NCBI GenBank assembly: GCA_947479755.1
Contig: CANKAM010000023.1
Span: 1-56,924 of the forward strand
Reading direction: 5' to 3'
DNA length: 56,924 nt
From: Bacteroidota bacterium
GTDB lineage: Bacteria; Bacteroidota; Bacteroidia; SXHM01
Part shown: piece by piece, positions 40,414 through 49,965 of the stretch
How the letters are laid out: the number at the start of each line of letters is the position of its first letter
Position numbering within the stretch: position 1 is the stretch's first letter
Made by a program: the position numbers and the translations under genes
Notes under the pieces: model-generated
The model's database searches: none
The model's input: only the letters and a program-made list of their open reading frames with translations
What the model was told of the DNA's origin: nothing

Positions 40414-41679
40414 CTAAAATGGTAAATACACATCAAACCTGCTGCCTTTGCCGGTTTCGCTTTCTAATTTAATGAAACCCTGGTGTGCATCAGTAATTGT
40501 TTTTACATAAAATAATCCTAACCCGAAACCTTTTACATTGTGCATGTCACCTGTTGGCACACGGTAAAATTTCGAGAAAATATTCTTCTGAATTTCTTTG
40601 CTTATTCCTATCGCGTTATCCTGAATGCTGATGACAATTCCTTTGGCCGTATTTCTTGTTTTTATGCTGATTACAGGAGGTTCAACGGCATATTTAATGG
40701 CATTGTCAAGCAGGTTATAAATGATATTGGTCAGGTGAACCTTGTCTGCATCAATGATTGTTTTCTCTGCTTTTAAATCGCACGAAATACTGCCGCCTTT
40801 TTCATGAATAACAACCTCCATATTTTCAATAGTCTGGCGGATAACAGCGTGCACATCTACCTGTGATTTGTTGAGTTTTATTTGTCCTGCATCAATGTCT
40901 GCCATCTGCAAAACCTTTTCCACCATTGTTTTCAGGCGGTTGGTTTCGTCCATGATTATGCGCGAGTAACGGGCGCGTTTTTCAGCAGAACCACCTACTT
41001 CTTCGCGCATCAGCATTTCGCTTGAAACGGAAATGGTTGATATTGGTGTTTTAAATTCATGCGTCATGTTGTTGATGAAATCATTCTTTATCTCCGAAAG
41101 TTTTTTCTGGCGAAGGATTACCCCCAACGTGTAACCGAAAAAGATAATTACCACTAGCAAAATAACCGAAGAAAAAACCCAGATACCCAACTGACTAAGG
41201 ATGTAGCTGTCTTTTTCAGGAAAATATACACCGAAGTAGTGGTTGTCGCCCTTCCAAACGGGTGGCGGGATGTTGGATGATTTTTTTATTTCACTGCTAT
41301 CACTCATAAAAACATAGCGCCCGAAAACAATACTGTCGGTGAAGCAATCATAAATGCCGTATTCAAAATCCACATCAATGTTGCGTTCTTCAAATTCCTT
41401 TTTTAACAAGGATTCCAATAAATAAGGATGAAGTGTATCATTCATACTTACGACAAAATAATTGGAAGTAGGTTGTTTAATAGGTAGCACTTCTGTGGAA
41501 TCCTTATTCAGCTTTTTCAGTTGCTGTGCAACATCCTGAAGGGCGATGTTTACCCGGTCGTTAAATTGTTTGTCCTTTAAATCAAATGCCTTGCGCACCC
41601 AAAAAATCTGGGTAACAATAATTCCGGTTATGGAAAGCGTGGCAAGTAAAACAACAATGCGTATAGCCTGACGATGCAT
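40414..41679 (-). CDS. Membrane sensor histidine kinase
   Basis: 421 residues. Two transmembrane helices (8-28 and 166-190) flank a ~135-residue periplasmic sensor domain of unknown ligand. HisKA box with H207 (INNMTHEFKTPIST), then HATPase: N box NLLDNAIKYA, G1 reading DNAIGI, F box FSKFYR and G2 GFGLGLFYVK. The usual G1 is DNGIGI; here the first Gly is Ala (GCG codon), a substitution in the ATP lid hinge that may lower but not abolish activity. Signals through the OmpR-type regulator downstream. Confidence 0.92.
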   Translation of the reverse strand: MHRQAIRIVVLLATLSITGIIVTQIFWVRKAFDLKDKQFNDRVNIALQDVAQQLKKLNKDSTEVLPIKQPTSNYFVVSMNDTLHPYLLESLLKKEFEERNIDVDFEYGIYDCFTDSIVFGRYVFMSDSSEIKKSSNIPPPVWKGDNHYFGVYFPEKDSYILSQLGIWVFSSVILLVVIIFFGYTLGVILRQKKLSEIKNDFINNMTHEFKTPISTISVSSEMLMREEVGGSAEKRARYSRIIMDETNRLKTMVEKVLQMADIDAGQIKLNKSQVDVHAVIRQTIENMEVVIHEKGGSISCDLKAEKTIIDADKVHLTNIIYNLLDNAIKYAVEPPVISIKTRNTAKGIVISIQDNAIGISKEIQKNIFSKFYRVPTGDMHNVKGFGLGLFYVKTITDAHQGFIKLESETGKGSRFDVYLPF

Positions 41680-41770
41680 AGGATAATTTATCGGCTCTAA
41701 ATTAGGTTTAAAAATGTTAAACGATTCACAATTAGCAAATCATTAACAAGCAAAAAATCATAAACAATCG

Positions 41771-41778
41771 TAAGTTTG
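41771..41778 (+). promoter_or_regulatory. Putative -7 element of the DUF1573 gene
   Basis: TAAGTTTG matches TAnnTTTG, 25 bp before the ATG at 41804. Confidence 0.5.
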
Positions 41779-41803
41779 GGACATAAATTTTAAAAACATA
41801 AAA

Positions 41804-42232
41804 ATGAAAATCATCTCTCTTTTTTCTGCAATGCTATTTTTCGTTGCCGTTTCAGCTTCAGCACAAACCGGTCACGAAGGTCATAATCACGGAACAAATC
41901 CAGCTGGCCCGGCATTAATTCAGTCTTCTTTTAAATGGGAAGAATCAGTGCATGATTTCGGTAAAATAAAACAAGGTGTACCTGCTACAGCAACATTTAC
42001 ATTTACCAATACAGGAACGCAGCCAATAGTAATTTCTGAAGCTAAGGCATCTTGCGGATGCACTGTTCCTGAGTTTTCAAAAGAGCCTGTTGCGCCCGGA
42101 GCAAAAGGAACAGTGAAGGCTATTTACAATGCAGCAAACGCAGGTTTCTTTGATAAAGACGTAACCATTATGTCTAATGCCAGCGCAATAGATGTGAAAC
42201 TGAAAATCAAAGGAGAAGTTCTTGCGGAGTAA
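41804..42232 (+). CDS. DUF1573 secreted protein
   Basis: 142 residues. Signal peptide 1-20 (ending ASAQT), a His-rich spacer (GHEGHNHG), then a DUF1573 immunoglobulin-like domain with HDFGKIKQG, FTFTNTG and the SCGCT motif. These proteins are abundant in Bacteroidota and related to the ASH/MSP-like beta-sandwich; function unknown. The His-rich spacer could bind metal but is short. It overlaps the following gene by 11 bp when the TTG start is used. Confidence 0.88.
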   Translation: MKIISLFSAMLFFVAVSASAQTGHEGHNHGTNPAGPALIQSSFKWEESVHDFGKIKQGVPATATFTFTNTGTQPIVISEAKASCGCTVPEFSKEPVAPGAKGTVKAIYNAANAGFFDKDVTIMSNASAIDVKLKIKGEVLAE

Positions 42233-43259
42233 TTACGCCCCACCCCTAACCCCTCCCCAAAAGGGAGGGGAACAGAGTGCTACTAAGCATCTTCCTTTTT
42301 GGTGGAGTTTATATGTGTTTTTTCTTCTTTTTATTTCATCCTGTTCAAAAGACAGCATTACACTCAACTACTCAGAACTAAGCACCGGTATTGATATCAA
42401 ACTGCGCGGCATTTATTTCTTTAGTGAAAACACCGGCTTTGTTTGTGGCGGAGAAAAAAACGAATCAAGCATAATTCTTAAAACCATTGACGGTGGAGCA
42501 AACTGGCAACAGGTGTATTCATCATCACTTGCCCTGCTTGCTATTGCGTTTGTTAATGATTCGCTTGGTTTTGCCTGTGGAGACAGCCTGCTGATTGTAA
42601 AAACCACTGATGGCGGAAACACCTGGAATAAACTTGAATTGCCGTATACCCCTGTAATTATTGTTCCGCTAACCTCTGTTCAGTTTCGCGATGCCCAACA
42701 CGGTTTTATCTGTGGCGGGGAAAACACAGATAAAGGAATTACCCTGCGCACCACTGATGGTGGCGCTTGGTGGGATTACCAGGCTTTTTACAATACAGAA
42801 GTGACAGAGAACTATTTCACCAATGATACCACCGGCTACATTACTGCTAACGGTGCTGTATTTAAAGCAACTGCAGATGTTCTGACAAATAACTACCTGA
42901 ATATTGAAGGAGATTTCTTTACTTCTGTTTGTTTTACTTCTGCTGATGATGGTTTTGTCTGTGGCTATAATGGTGGTATTTCCAAAACAGTTGATGCCGG
43001 TGCTTCATGGAAACAGGTGCGCAAAGACAACAGCGCATTTTCTGCACGCACACATTTTAACAAAATCCGTTTTGCGGGACTAGATAAAGGTTTTGCAGTG
43101 GGTAATAATGGGGCAGTTTATTTTTCAGATAATGCCGGTGAAACCTGGAAGCTGTCAGACAATTTTCCCGATGTAAATATGTATTCGGTTTTCGTGCTGA
43201 ATACTACTACTTGCATTATAAGCGGGGAAGGAGGGAAGCTTTACAAGGTTTCTTTTTAG
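42222..43259 (+). CDS. YCF48-like beta-propeller lipoprotein
   Basis: 345 residues from a TTG at 42222, inside the end of the DUF1573 gene. Lipobox FISSC near residue 41. The rest is a propeller of BNR/YCF48 units: TIDGGANWQQV, TTDGGNTWNKL, TTDGGAWWDY, TVDAGASWKQV, SDNAGETWKL, with FVCGG, GFACGD and GFICGG on alternate strands. YCF48 itself helps assemble photosystem II, but the fold is general; here it is a surface or periplasmic lipoprotein of unknown role. Residues 6-17 (APPLTPPQKGGE) come from a dispersed repeat. The only later start leaves eight residues before the Cys, too few for a signal. Confidence 0.8.
   Translation: MRSNYAPPLTPPQKGGEQSATKHLPFWWSLYVFFLLFISSCSKDSITLNYSELSTGIDIKLRGIYFFSENTGFVCGGEKNESSIILKTIDGGANWQQVYSSSLALLAIAFVNDSLGFACGDSLLIVKTTDGGNTWNKLELPYTPVIIVPLTSVQFRDAQHGFICGGENTDKGITLRTTDGGAWWDYQAFYNTEVTENYFTNDTTGYITANGAVFKATADVLTNNYLNIEGDFFTSVCFTSADDGFVCGYNGGISKTVDAGASWKQVRKDNSAFSARTHFNKIRFAGLDKGFAVGNNGAVYFSDNAGETWKLSDNFPDVNMYSVFVLNTTTCIISGEGGKLYKVSF
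42237..42272. repeat. Dispersed repeat (CCCCTAACCCCTCCC / GGGAGGGG family) inside a lipoprotein start
   Basis: CCCCTCCC and GGGAGGGG form a short hairpin (CCCCTCCCC AA AAGGGAGGGG). It encodes APPLTPPQKGGE, a peptide I recognise as the product of this repeat in other genomes. A related C/G-run element is inside hemF at 52370. Confidence 0.75.
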
Positions 43260-43444
43260 ATACTCTTCACTTCCTTTTTCATAAACGAATAAGCTTTCTG
43301 CAACACTTTTGCATAAGCAGAATCGGTAAAGCTTTCTGCTCTGCCTGTTGATTTATGAACAATGGTGAGCGTTAGCAACTCATCCATACTAAAGGTAAGG
43401 TCGTAAAGCATCAGCAGGTGATTGAGTTTGGTGGTGTTTCTCAT
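43256..43444 (-). CDS. Small hypothetical protein
   Basis: 62 residues (LYDLTFSMDELLTLTIV, KVLQKAYSFMKKEVKSI), charged and amphipathic with no signal peptide. Codon use looks like that of its neighbours and it fills the gap between two plus-strand genes; its end overlaps the YCF48-like gene by 4 bp tail to tail. I do not recognise a family. Moderate support only. Confidence 0.5.
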   Translation of the reverse strand: MRNTTKLNHLLMLYDLTFSMDELLTLTIVHKSTGRAESFTDSAYAKVLQKAYSFMKKEVKSI

Positions 43445-43566
43445 AAAAGCACAAAGCTAAAGATTGAAAGTTTATTAAGCTGAATTGTTCATATTTAAAT
43501 TGATTGCTTTTGGTTTAATGGAATATTTCGCTTAAATTTCGCGGTTTTATATCTTTAACTATCAGC

Positions 43567-43917
43567 ATGAAACAGCTATACTTTCTTTTCGCTTTAATTG
43601 TCAGTTCTGTGTTTGTTCAGCAAACTGCTACAGCACAAAACTCAGTGCAATCTGAACTGAAATATGTGCGCATCAACATAGGGCACGGAGGACTTCACTG
43701 TCCTTTCCTTGGTCCGCAATTAGAGAAAAAGTTAAAGGAGATGGGTGATGTAATCAATATGAAAGTTTACAAACAGGAAAGCTACGCCACCTTTGAATTG
43801 CCTGCCACCATGCCTGTTACCGATGCCGACATCAGACAAGTAGCTATTAAAGTTGGCTATCCCGATGCGGATGTTACCGTTGTGGTTTCTGATACAGCAC
43901 CCGTAAATCAGCAATAA
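43567..43917 (+). CDS. Exported HMA-like protein with a single Cys
   Basis: 116 residues. Signal peptide 1-23 (ending ATAQN). The mature domain has the order of a heavy-metal-associated (ferredoxin-like) fold: strand KYVRINIGHGG, then LHCPFLGPQLEKKLKEMG helix, two strands (INMKVYKQ, YATFELPA), helix ADIRQVAIKVG and strand DVTVVVSD. HMA domains normally have CxxC at the first loop; here it is GGLHCPF with one Cys and nearby His. Metal binding is therefore uncertain. It lies 9 bp before the giant PKD protein, so likely in the same transcript. Confidence 0.75.
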   Translation: MKQLYFLFALIVSSVFVQQTATAQNSVQSELKYVRINIGHGGLHCPFLGPQLEKKLKEMGDVINMKVYKQESYATFELPATMPVTDADIRQVAIKVGYPDADVTVVVSDTAPVNQQ

Positions 43918-43926
43918 AACAAAGGG

Positions 43927-46900
43927 ATGCAAGGTAACTACCGGAACATAATTCTTTCAATTGTTGCAGCAGGTGTTCTGCTTGTTCACCCTGTTTATGC
44001 GCAGGTTACTTCTACGTTTATGCGCACCTTCAGCGGAGGCGGAATGAACGGAGGACTTGCATTGGAATCAACATTAGACGGTGGTTTTATTGGGACCGGA
44101 CAACACGAAAGTTCCGGTGCAGGAAGTTGTGATTTGTATGTGTATAAAGTAAACGGTTGTGGTGATCCGGAATGGTTTAAAACCTACGGAAGCGGAGCAG
44201 AAGATGGTGGTAAATGGATTGAGCAAACTACTGACGGAGGATATGTTATTTCAGGGCTTACGCACTTTGGTGCAGGAAACTATGACAACTGGTTATTGAA
44301 ATTAGATGCTTTAGGAAATATCCAGTGGAATCAAATCTATGGCGGTGGAGGAAATGATTACGGCTTATATGTAAATCTTACCAGTGATGGTGGTTATATC
44401 ATGTCCGGCTTTATGGAAGGACTTGGTTATGGTGGTGCTGATGTATCGTTAGTAAAAGTAGATGCAGCAGGTAATACACAATGGATAAAAATATACGGTG
44501 GTGCAGGTGCTGACTGGGGTGATTTTGTGGAGCAAACGCCTGATGGGGGTTACATTGTTACCGGCTATACTGACAGCTATGGCGCAGGTGGACCTGATGT
44601 ATATGTATTAAAAGTAGATGCCTTAGGAAACCTGCAATGGTCAAAAACTTACGGAACGGCAGGAGATGATTCACAACCCTGGGGAAACCTTGGATACATT
44701 ACCCCTGACGGTGGATATATTCTTTCTTCGCATACCAATGGGGCAGGAGCAGGCAATTTTGATTTCTGGGTTTTGAAATTAGATGTGGCAGGTAATGTTG
44801 AGTGGTCAAAAACATATGGAGGACCCGGTGAGGAATCTTCGCGCCACATTGAGCCTACGCCTGATGGCGGTTACATTGTTGGTGGTTATACCAGCAGCTG
44901 GGGTGCAGGCGGATACGATGCCTATGTGGTGAAGTTAGATGTTACAGGCAATCCGAGATGGAGTAAAGTTTACGGTGGTGGTGGTACCGACAGAGCAGTA
45001 GGTATAAAGAATACAAACGATGGCGGCTATTCCATGTCGCTGATTTCATCCAGTTTTGGCGCTAATTATTTTGACCCTGTGTTTATGAAAGTTGACAGCG
45101 TGGGTTATGTTGGTTGCAACGAGTCTGTTCCGGCAACTGCGGTGGGTAATTTTGCTCCAACGGTTACTTCACCCCCAACCAACTCAGGTGTTCCGGCTTA
45201 TGCCGGTTCTACAGCTAATATAACACCCGGCATCTGGGCGCCCGTTGATAATTTCCTGTGCTTTGAGTGTGTTACCGTTCCCACCTTTGTTGCCAGCGAT
45301 ACCATTGCTTGTTTGGGTGAAAGTGTGGATTTTTACAACACAACCTCTATTGGTCAGCGTTGTTATGAGGAGTGGGAAGTAGACGGGGTAATTGTTACGG
45401 GTATTGACACCATGACTTATATTTTCAATGCCCCGGGTATTTATACCGTTAGTCTTCTCTCCCGCTGTGGATCGAGTGCTGATACCATCAGTGCATCCGT
45501 ATTGGTAGTGCCTGACCCTGTTGCAGATTTCACGTTCAGTAATGAGTGTATGAATACGGCTATCAGTTTTACCGATGCCTCTACCACACCGCCTTTTGTT
45601 ACCGTGCTTACCCAGCGTGCGTGGGATTTTGGTGACGGTAGTCCTCTGTTGATTGCACAAAATCCAACACATCAGTATGCCGCACCGGGTAGCTATAACG
45701 TAACGCTAACCGTTACCAATAATGAGGGTTGCATTAACAGCGTTACCAAAGTTGTTACAGCGCACCCCGAGCCGGTGGCGGGTTTCTCGTTTACCGATGT
45801 GTGTGATGGTAACCCTGTAAACTTCACAGATACATCACGTGTTCTTACTGGTAGCATTGTTGCTTGGGACTGGAACTTTGATGACGGGACAACTTCCATA
45901 GTGCAGAACAATGCACACAATTATTTAGCACCCGGACAGTTTGATGTAGTGCTTACCGTTACCACCGACAGCGGCTGTGTTGATTCATTTACTTATCCCG
46001 TAAATAATTTCCCGGTTCCGGTGCCTGACTTTGTGGTTGCCAATTCGTGTTTGAATGTTACCAGTTCGTTTAACAATACCAGCACCGTGTTAACCGGAAC
46101 CATACAAACCAATGCATGGGACTTTGGTGATGGTGCTACATCTCCGGCTGTAAGTCCTACGCATTTATATGCTGCTGACGGAAGCTACACCGTTAAATTA
46201 GTTACCACTTCCGATGAGGGCTGTGTTGACTCCATCAGCCAAACCATTTACATCAATCCATTGCCGGTGGCTGACTTCAGTGCGCTGGATACCTGTCAGG
46301 GTGTGGTGGTTTCGTTTACGGATTTATCTGCCGTTACCTCTACTAACATTGTAGCTTGGGATTGGGACTTTGGTGGTAATGGAACATCAACCAATTCAAA
46401 TCCTACTCATGCCTTTACAAGTGCAGGAACCTTTAACGTTGAGTTGCGTGTAGAAACCGACTCGGCTTGTGCTGACTCCATTACCTATCCCGTTATCGCG
46501 CATCCAAATCCGGTGGCGGAGTTTAGTTTTGATGACGAGTGTTTTGGTGATGTAAATGATTTTGTCAGTTTGTCAACTGTTGCCTCGGGAACTATTGATG
46601 TTTATGACTGGGACCTAGATGCAGGCATGATTGCCACGCAGGATACTTCGGTAGTTTATGCAGCAGCAGGACAGTATAACATTACATTAGATGTTACCAC
46701 CAACTTCGGTTGCACCAATTCAGTTGCCCATGCACTGGAAGTTTATAACAATCCCGTTGCTGACTTCAGCACGGCCAATGTGTGTTTAACTACTCCTGCA
46801 ACATTTGATGATTTATCCACTTCGCTTTCGGGTAACATAAGCAACCGTGCCTGGGATTTAGACGATGGCACGTTGTTGAACGTTGGTTCAAGTATTCCGT

Positions 46901-48306
46901 TTCAACATACATATAGCGCACCAAACACATACACCGTTCAGTTGATTGCCACCACACAATACGGTTGCGATGATACCATCAGCAAGCCCATTGTGATACA
47001 CCCGATGCCGGTGGTTGACTTCTCGTTTGACATTGTTTGCTTCGGTTATCCTACTTCGTTTACCGATTTATCAACCGTTACTTCCGGTGCGGTTACAGGC
47101 TGGAACTGGAACTTCAACGGCACACCCGTTTCGGGCACTGCCACACCGCAGTTTACTTTTTCGCAGCCGGGGTTGAACGGTGTTACACTAACCGCCACAA
47201 CCGACAGCGGCTGTGTAGCCGGCAACGAATTCTCGGTGCTGGTGTGGGATTTACCCGAGCCCGCATTTACTTTCACCAAAGTATGTGAAAACGATACTAC
47301 CTTCTTTACCAACAGCAGCAGCATTGCCAACGGAACTATTGACGGATGGCTGTGGGATTTTGCCGATGCCGGTGCCAGTTCAGCGCAGAGCGACCCGCAA
47401 CACATCTTTAGTGCAGCAGGTTTTTACGATGTTACATTAACAGGAACATCGGACAATCAATGTGTGGATTCAATCACCCATTCGGTTGAAGTTTATCCTT
47501 TGCCGGTGCCTGCCTTTAGTGCTGTGCCCGACAGCGGTTGTCAGCCTTTGCGGGTTGACTTTACCGACCTTAGCACCATTGCTGCAGGCTATAACATCAA
47601 TCAGTGGCGTTGGGATTTTGGTATTACACCGCCCGCCATTTCAGGAACGCAGAACACCTTTTTTGTTTACGACACCGCAGGAACATTCAGCGTTACCTAC
47701 ACCGTTACTTCTACCAATCAGTGTGCGGTAACTATTACCGAAACCGATTTAATCACCGTATTCCCCAAGCCTAACGCAGCATTCAGCTACATGCCGCAGC
47801 CTACTACCATTGTATATCCCTTCATCACGTTTACTGATTTTTCATCGGTGGCAACGGGCAGCATCATCAGCTGGGATTATGATTTAGGTGACGGCACATC
47901 GGAAACTATTCCAAGCCCAACGCATCTTTACCGCGATACGCTTACTTATTACGTGACGCAGATTGTTACCACCGACATGGGTTGCAGCGACACGGTTACC
48001 CATGCCATTGTTATAGACCCCGAGTTTACCATTTATGTACCTACAGGATTTACTCCCGATGGAGACGGACTGAACGACATCTTTTATGTAGAAGGCATAG
48101 GCATTAAAAACATGGCGCTACGCGTTTTCAACCGCTGGGGCGAACAGCTGTTCTTTTCCGACAATCTTAACCTGGGCTGGAACGGCCGCAAATTCAATGA
48201 AGGTGCTAACCTGGAAGAGGGCGGCCTCTACGTTTACTTTATTGAGATTACCGATGTAAACGGACATACCTATGAGTTTAAGGGTACGGTTACGTTGGTG
48301 AGGTAG
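43927..48306 (+). CDS. Giant T9SS type B protein: seven-unit propeller plus ten PKD domains
   Basis: 1459 residues. Signal peptide (1-25, ending PVYAQ). Residues about 30-415 hold seven units of ~57 residues, each with a DGGY(I/V)..G.T..G.G..D..V.KLD..GN..W.K.YGG pattern, consistent with a seven-bladed propeller. An Ig-like domain follows (CLGESVDFYNTTS). Ten PKD domains (about 535-1355) each begin with a P-x-PVADFS-like phrase and CxxxxxSFTDLS. The last ~85 residues are the type B sorting domain: YVPTGFTPDGDGLNDIFYV, FNRWGEQLFF, GLYVYFIEI, KGTVTLVR. A large surface adhesin or scaffold is inferred. Many repeats are near-identical at the protein level. Confidence 0.93.
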   Translation: MQGNYRNIILSIVAAGVLLVHPVYAQVTSTFMRTFSGGGMNGGLALESTLDGGFIGTGQHESSGAGSCDLYVYKVNGCGDPEWFKTYGSGAEDGGKWIEQTTDGGYVISGLTHFGAGNYDNWLLKLDALGNIQWNQIYGGGGNDYGLYVNLTSDGGYIMSGFMEGLGYGGADVSLVKVDAAGNTQWIKIYGGAGADWGDFVEQTPDGGYIVTGYTDSYGAGGPDVYVLKVDALGNLQWSKTYGTAGDDSQPWGNLGYITPDGGYILSSHTNGAGAGNFDFWVLKLDVAGNVEWSKTYGGPGEESSRHIEPTPDGGYIVGGYTSSWGAGGYDAYVVKLDVTGNPRWSKVYGGGGTDRAVGIKNTNDGGYSMSLISSSFGANYFDPVFMKVDSVGYVGCNESVPATAVGNFAPTVTSPPTNSGVPAYAGSTANITPGIWAPVDNFLCFECVTVPTFVASDTIACLGESVDFYNTTSIGQRCYEEWEVDGVIVTGIDTMTYIFNAPGIYTVSLLSRCGSSADTISASVLVVPDPVADFTFSNECMNTAISFTDASTTPPFVTVLTQRAWDFGDGSPLLIAQNPTHQYAAPGSYNVTLTVTNNEGCINSVTKVVTAHPEPVAGFSFTDVCDGNPVNFTDTSRVLTGSIVAWDWNFDDGTTSIVQNNAHNYLAPGQFDVVLTVTTDSGCVDSFTYPVNNFPVPVPDFVVANSCLNVTSSFNNTSTVLTGTIQTNAWDFGDGATSPAVSPTHLYAADGSYTVKLVTTSDEGCVDSISQTIYINPLPVADFSALDTCQGVVVSFTDLSAVTSTNIVAWDWDFGGNGTSTNSNPTHAFTSAGTFNVELRVETDSACADSITYPVIAHPNPVAEFSFDDECFGDVNDFVSLSTVASGTIDVYDWDLDAGMIATQDTSVVYAAAGQYNITLDVTTNFGCTNSVAHALEVYNNPVADFSTANVCLTTPATFDDLSTSLSGNISNRAWDLDDGTLLNVGSSIPFQHTYSAPNTYTVQLIATTQYGCDDTISKPIVIHPMPVVDFSFDIVCFGYPTSFTDLSTVTSGAVTGWNWNFNGTPVSGTATPQFTFSQPGLNGVTLTATTDSGCVAGNEFSVLVWDLPEPAFTFTKVCENDTTFFTNSSSIANGTIDGWLWDFADAGASSAQSDPQHIFSAAGFYDVTLTGTSDNQCVDSITHSVEVYPLPVPAFSAVPDSGCQPLRVDFTDLSTIAAGYNINQWRWDFGITPPAISGTQNTFFVYDTAGTFSVTYTVTSTNQCAVTITETDLITVFPKPNAAFSYMPQPTTIVYPFITFTDFSSVATGSIISWDYDLGDGTSETIPSPTHLYRDTLTYYVTQIVTTDMGCSDTVTHAIVIDPEFTIYVPTGFTPDGDGLNDIFYVEGIGIKNMALRVFNRWGEQLFFSDNLNLGWNGRKFNEGANLEEGGLYVYFIEITDVNGHTYEFKGTVTLVR

Positions 48307-48310
48307 AGGG

Positions 48311-48400
48311 CGGGTTATAAGTTATAGGTTATTAGTTATAAGGCTGACAAAACATCATAACTTTCTAACCTTCTCCCCTTCTAACTTTCCAACTTTCAAC
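48311..48400. repeat. Two low-complexity dispersed-repeat runs before guaA
   Basis: A GTTATA-type run (GGTTATAAGTTATAGGTTAT, then TAGTTATAAGG) is followed by a CTAACTTTCC-type run (TTTCTAACCTTCTCCCC, TTCTAACTTTCCAACTTTC). Together they fill the whole gap between the giant gene stop and the guaA promoter. Confidence 0.6.
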
Positions 48401-48408
48401 TACATTTG
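48401..48408 (+). promoter_or_regulatory. guaA -7 element, near-leaderless arrangement
   Basis: TACATTTG matches TAnnTTTG and is only 5 bp from the ATG at 48414. If it is the promoter, transcription would start at or within a base or two of the start codon. Confidence 0.55.
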
Positions 48409-48413
48409 CGCCC

Positions 48414-49943
48414 ATGCAAGAAACCATCCTTATCCTTGATTTCGGTTCTCAATACACCCAGCTTATTGCCCGCAGAATACGCGAACTCAATGTCTATTGT
48501 GAAATTCATCCCTACAATCATTTACCCGAAATAACACCTTTTATTAAAGGTGTAATCCTTTCGGGAAGCCCTTATTCGGTGCTCGACAAAGAAGCACTGA
48601 AACCTGATTTAACTGCTATAAAAGGCAAACTGCCTTTACTTGGTTTGTGCTACGGAGCACAATACCTTGCCCACAGCGGAGGCGGAAAAGTACTGCCTTC
48701 CAAAACCCGCGAATACGGAAGAGCCAACCTCTCTTTTGTTGACCACAGCGAAAAACTTTTTAATGATGTTCACACCAGCTCACAGGTCTGGATGTCGCAT
48801 GGCGATACCGTTTCTGAAATGCCAAAAGGCGGAAAACTCATAGCCAGCACCCACGATATTAAAGTAGCGGCTTATTCCATTGAAGGCGAAACAACCTACG
48901 GCATACAATTTCATCCCGAGGTAACCCACAGCACCGATGGAGGAAAAATTCTGAAAAACTTTGTCGTGGATATCTGCGGTTGTCATAAGAACTGGACACC
49001 CGCTTCGTTTATTGAAACCACTGTTTCTGAGCTGAAACAAAAGATTGGAAACGACAAAGTAGTGCTTGGTCTTTCAGGCGGGGTGGATTCCAGCGTTGCG
49101 GCCATGCTGCTCCACAAAGCAATCGGCAAAAACCTCTATTGCATCTTTGTTGACAACGGTCTGCTCCGCAAAAACGAATTTGAAAGCGTGCTTCATTCCT
49201 ACGAAGAAATGGGATTAAACGTAAAAGGAGTTGATGCTAAAATGGAATTTCTTAGTGAACTCAAAGGCATCAGTGATCCCGAGAAGAAGCGCAAAACCAT
49301 TGGCCGTGTGTTCATTGAAATATTTGACCAGGAATCTCACCTGATAGAAGAGGTGAAATGGCTGGCACAGGGCACTATTTATCCCGATGTAATTGAATCC
49401 ATTTCGGTAAAAGGCCCTTCGGCTACTATTAAGTCGCACCACAATGTGGGCGGTCTTCCTGACTTTATGAAACTGAAAGTGGTAGAACCATTGAACACCT
49501 TGTTTAAAGACGAAGTGCGCAAAGTAGGCCGCGCCATGCAGATACCTGAAAATATTCTCGGTCGTCATCCTTTCCCGGGACCCGGTCTTGCTATCCGTAT
49601 TTTGGGTGATATTACCGAAGAGCGAGTGCGCATTTTGAAGGAAGTGGATTACATCTTTATAAACGGTTTAAAAACCAGCGGACTGTATGATTCGGTTTGG
49701 CAGGCAGGAGCAATTTTTCTTCCCGTGCAAAGCGTAGGCGTAATGGGCGATGAGCGCACCTATGAAAATGCAGTATGTCTGCGTGCCGTAACTTCGCACG
49801 ATGGTATGACAGCCGACTGGTGTCACCTGCCGTATGAATTCCTTGGAAAAATCTCTAACGAAATTATCAATAAAGTAAAAGGCATCAACCGTGTGGTATA
49901 CGACATCAGCTCAAAACCACCGGCTACCATTGAATGGGAATGA
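48414..49943 (+). CDS. guaA: GMP synthase (glutamine-hydrolysing)
   Basis: 509 residues. N-terminal class I glutamine amidotransferase with nucleophile C79 (LGLCYGAQ) and His/Glu in [14 protein letters not shown]-pyrophosphatase domain with PP-loop [10 protein letters not shown] near 218; C-terminal dimerisation domain ending in the invariant PPATIEWE. It converts XMP to GMP in the cytoplasm. It has its own promoter and no riboswitch-like leader, since the -7 box abuts the start. Confidence 0.97.
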   Translation: MQETILILDFGSQYTQLIARRIRELNVYCEIHPYNHLPEITPFIKGVILSGSPYSVLDKEALKPDLTAIKGKLPLLGLCYGAQYLAHSGGGKVLPSKTREYGRANLSFVDHSEKLFNDVHTSSQVWMSHGDTVSEMPKGGKLIASTHDIKVAAYSIEGETTYGIQFHPEVTHSTDGGKILKNFVVDICGCHKNWTPASFIETTVSELKQKIGNDKVVLGLSGGVDSSVAAMLLHKAIGKNLYCIFVDNGLLRKNEFESVLHSYEEMGLNVKGVDAKMEFLSELKGISDPEKKRKTIGRVFIEIFDQESHLIEEVKWLAQGTIYPDVIESISVKGPSATIKSHHNVGGLPDFMKLKVVEPLNTLFKDEVRKVGRAMQIPENILGRHPFPGPGLAIRILGDITEERVRILKEVDYIFINGLKTSGLYDSVWQAGAIFLPVQSVGVMGDERTYENAVCLRAVTSHDGMTADWCHLPYEFLGKISNEIINKVKGINRVVYDISSKPPATIEWE

Positions 49944-49965
49944 TTGTTGTAATTTGAAAAAGTAT

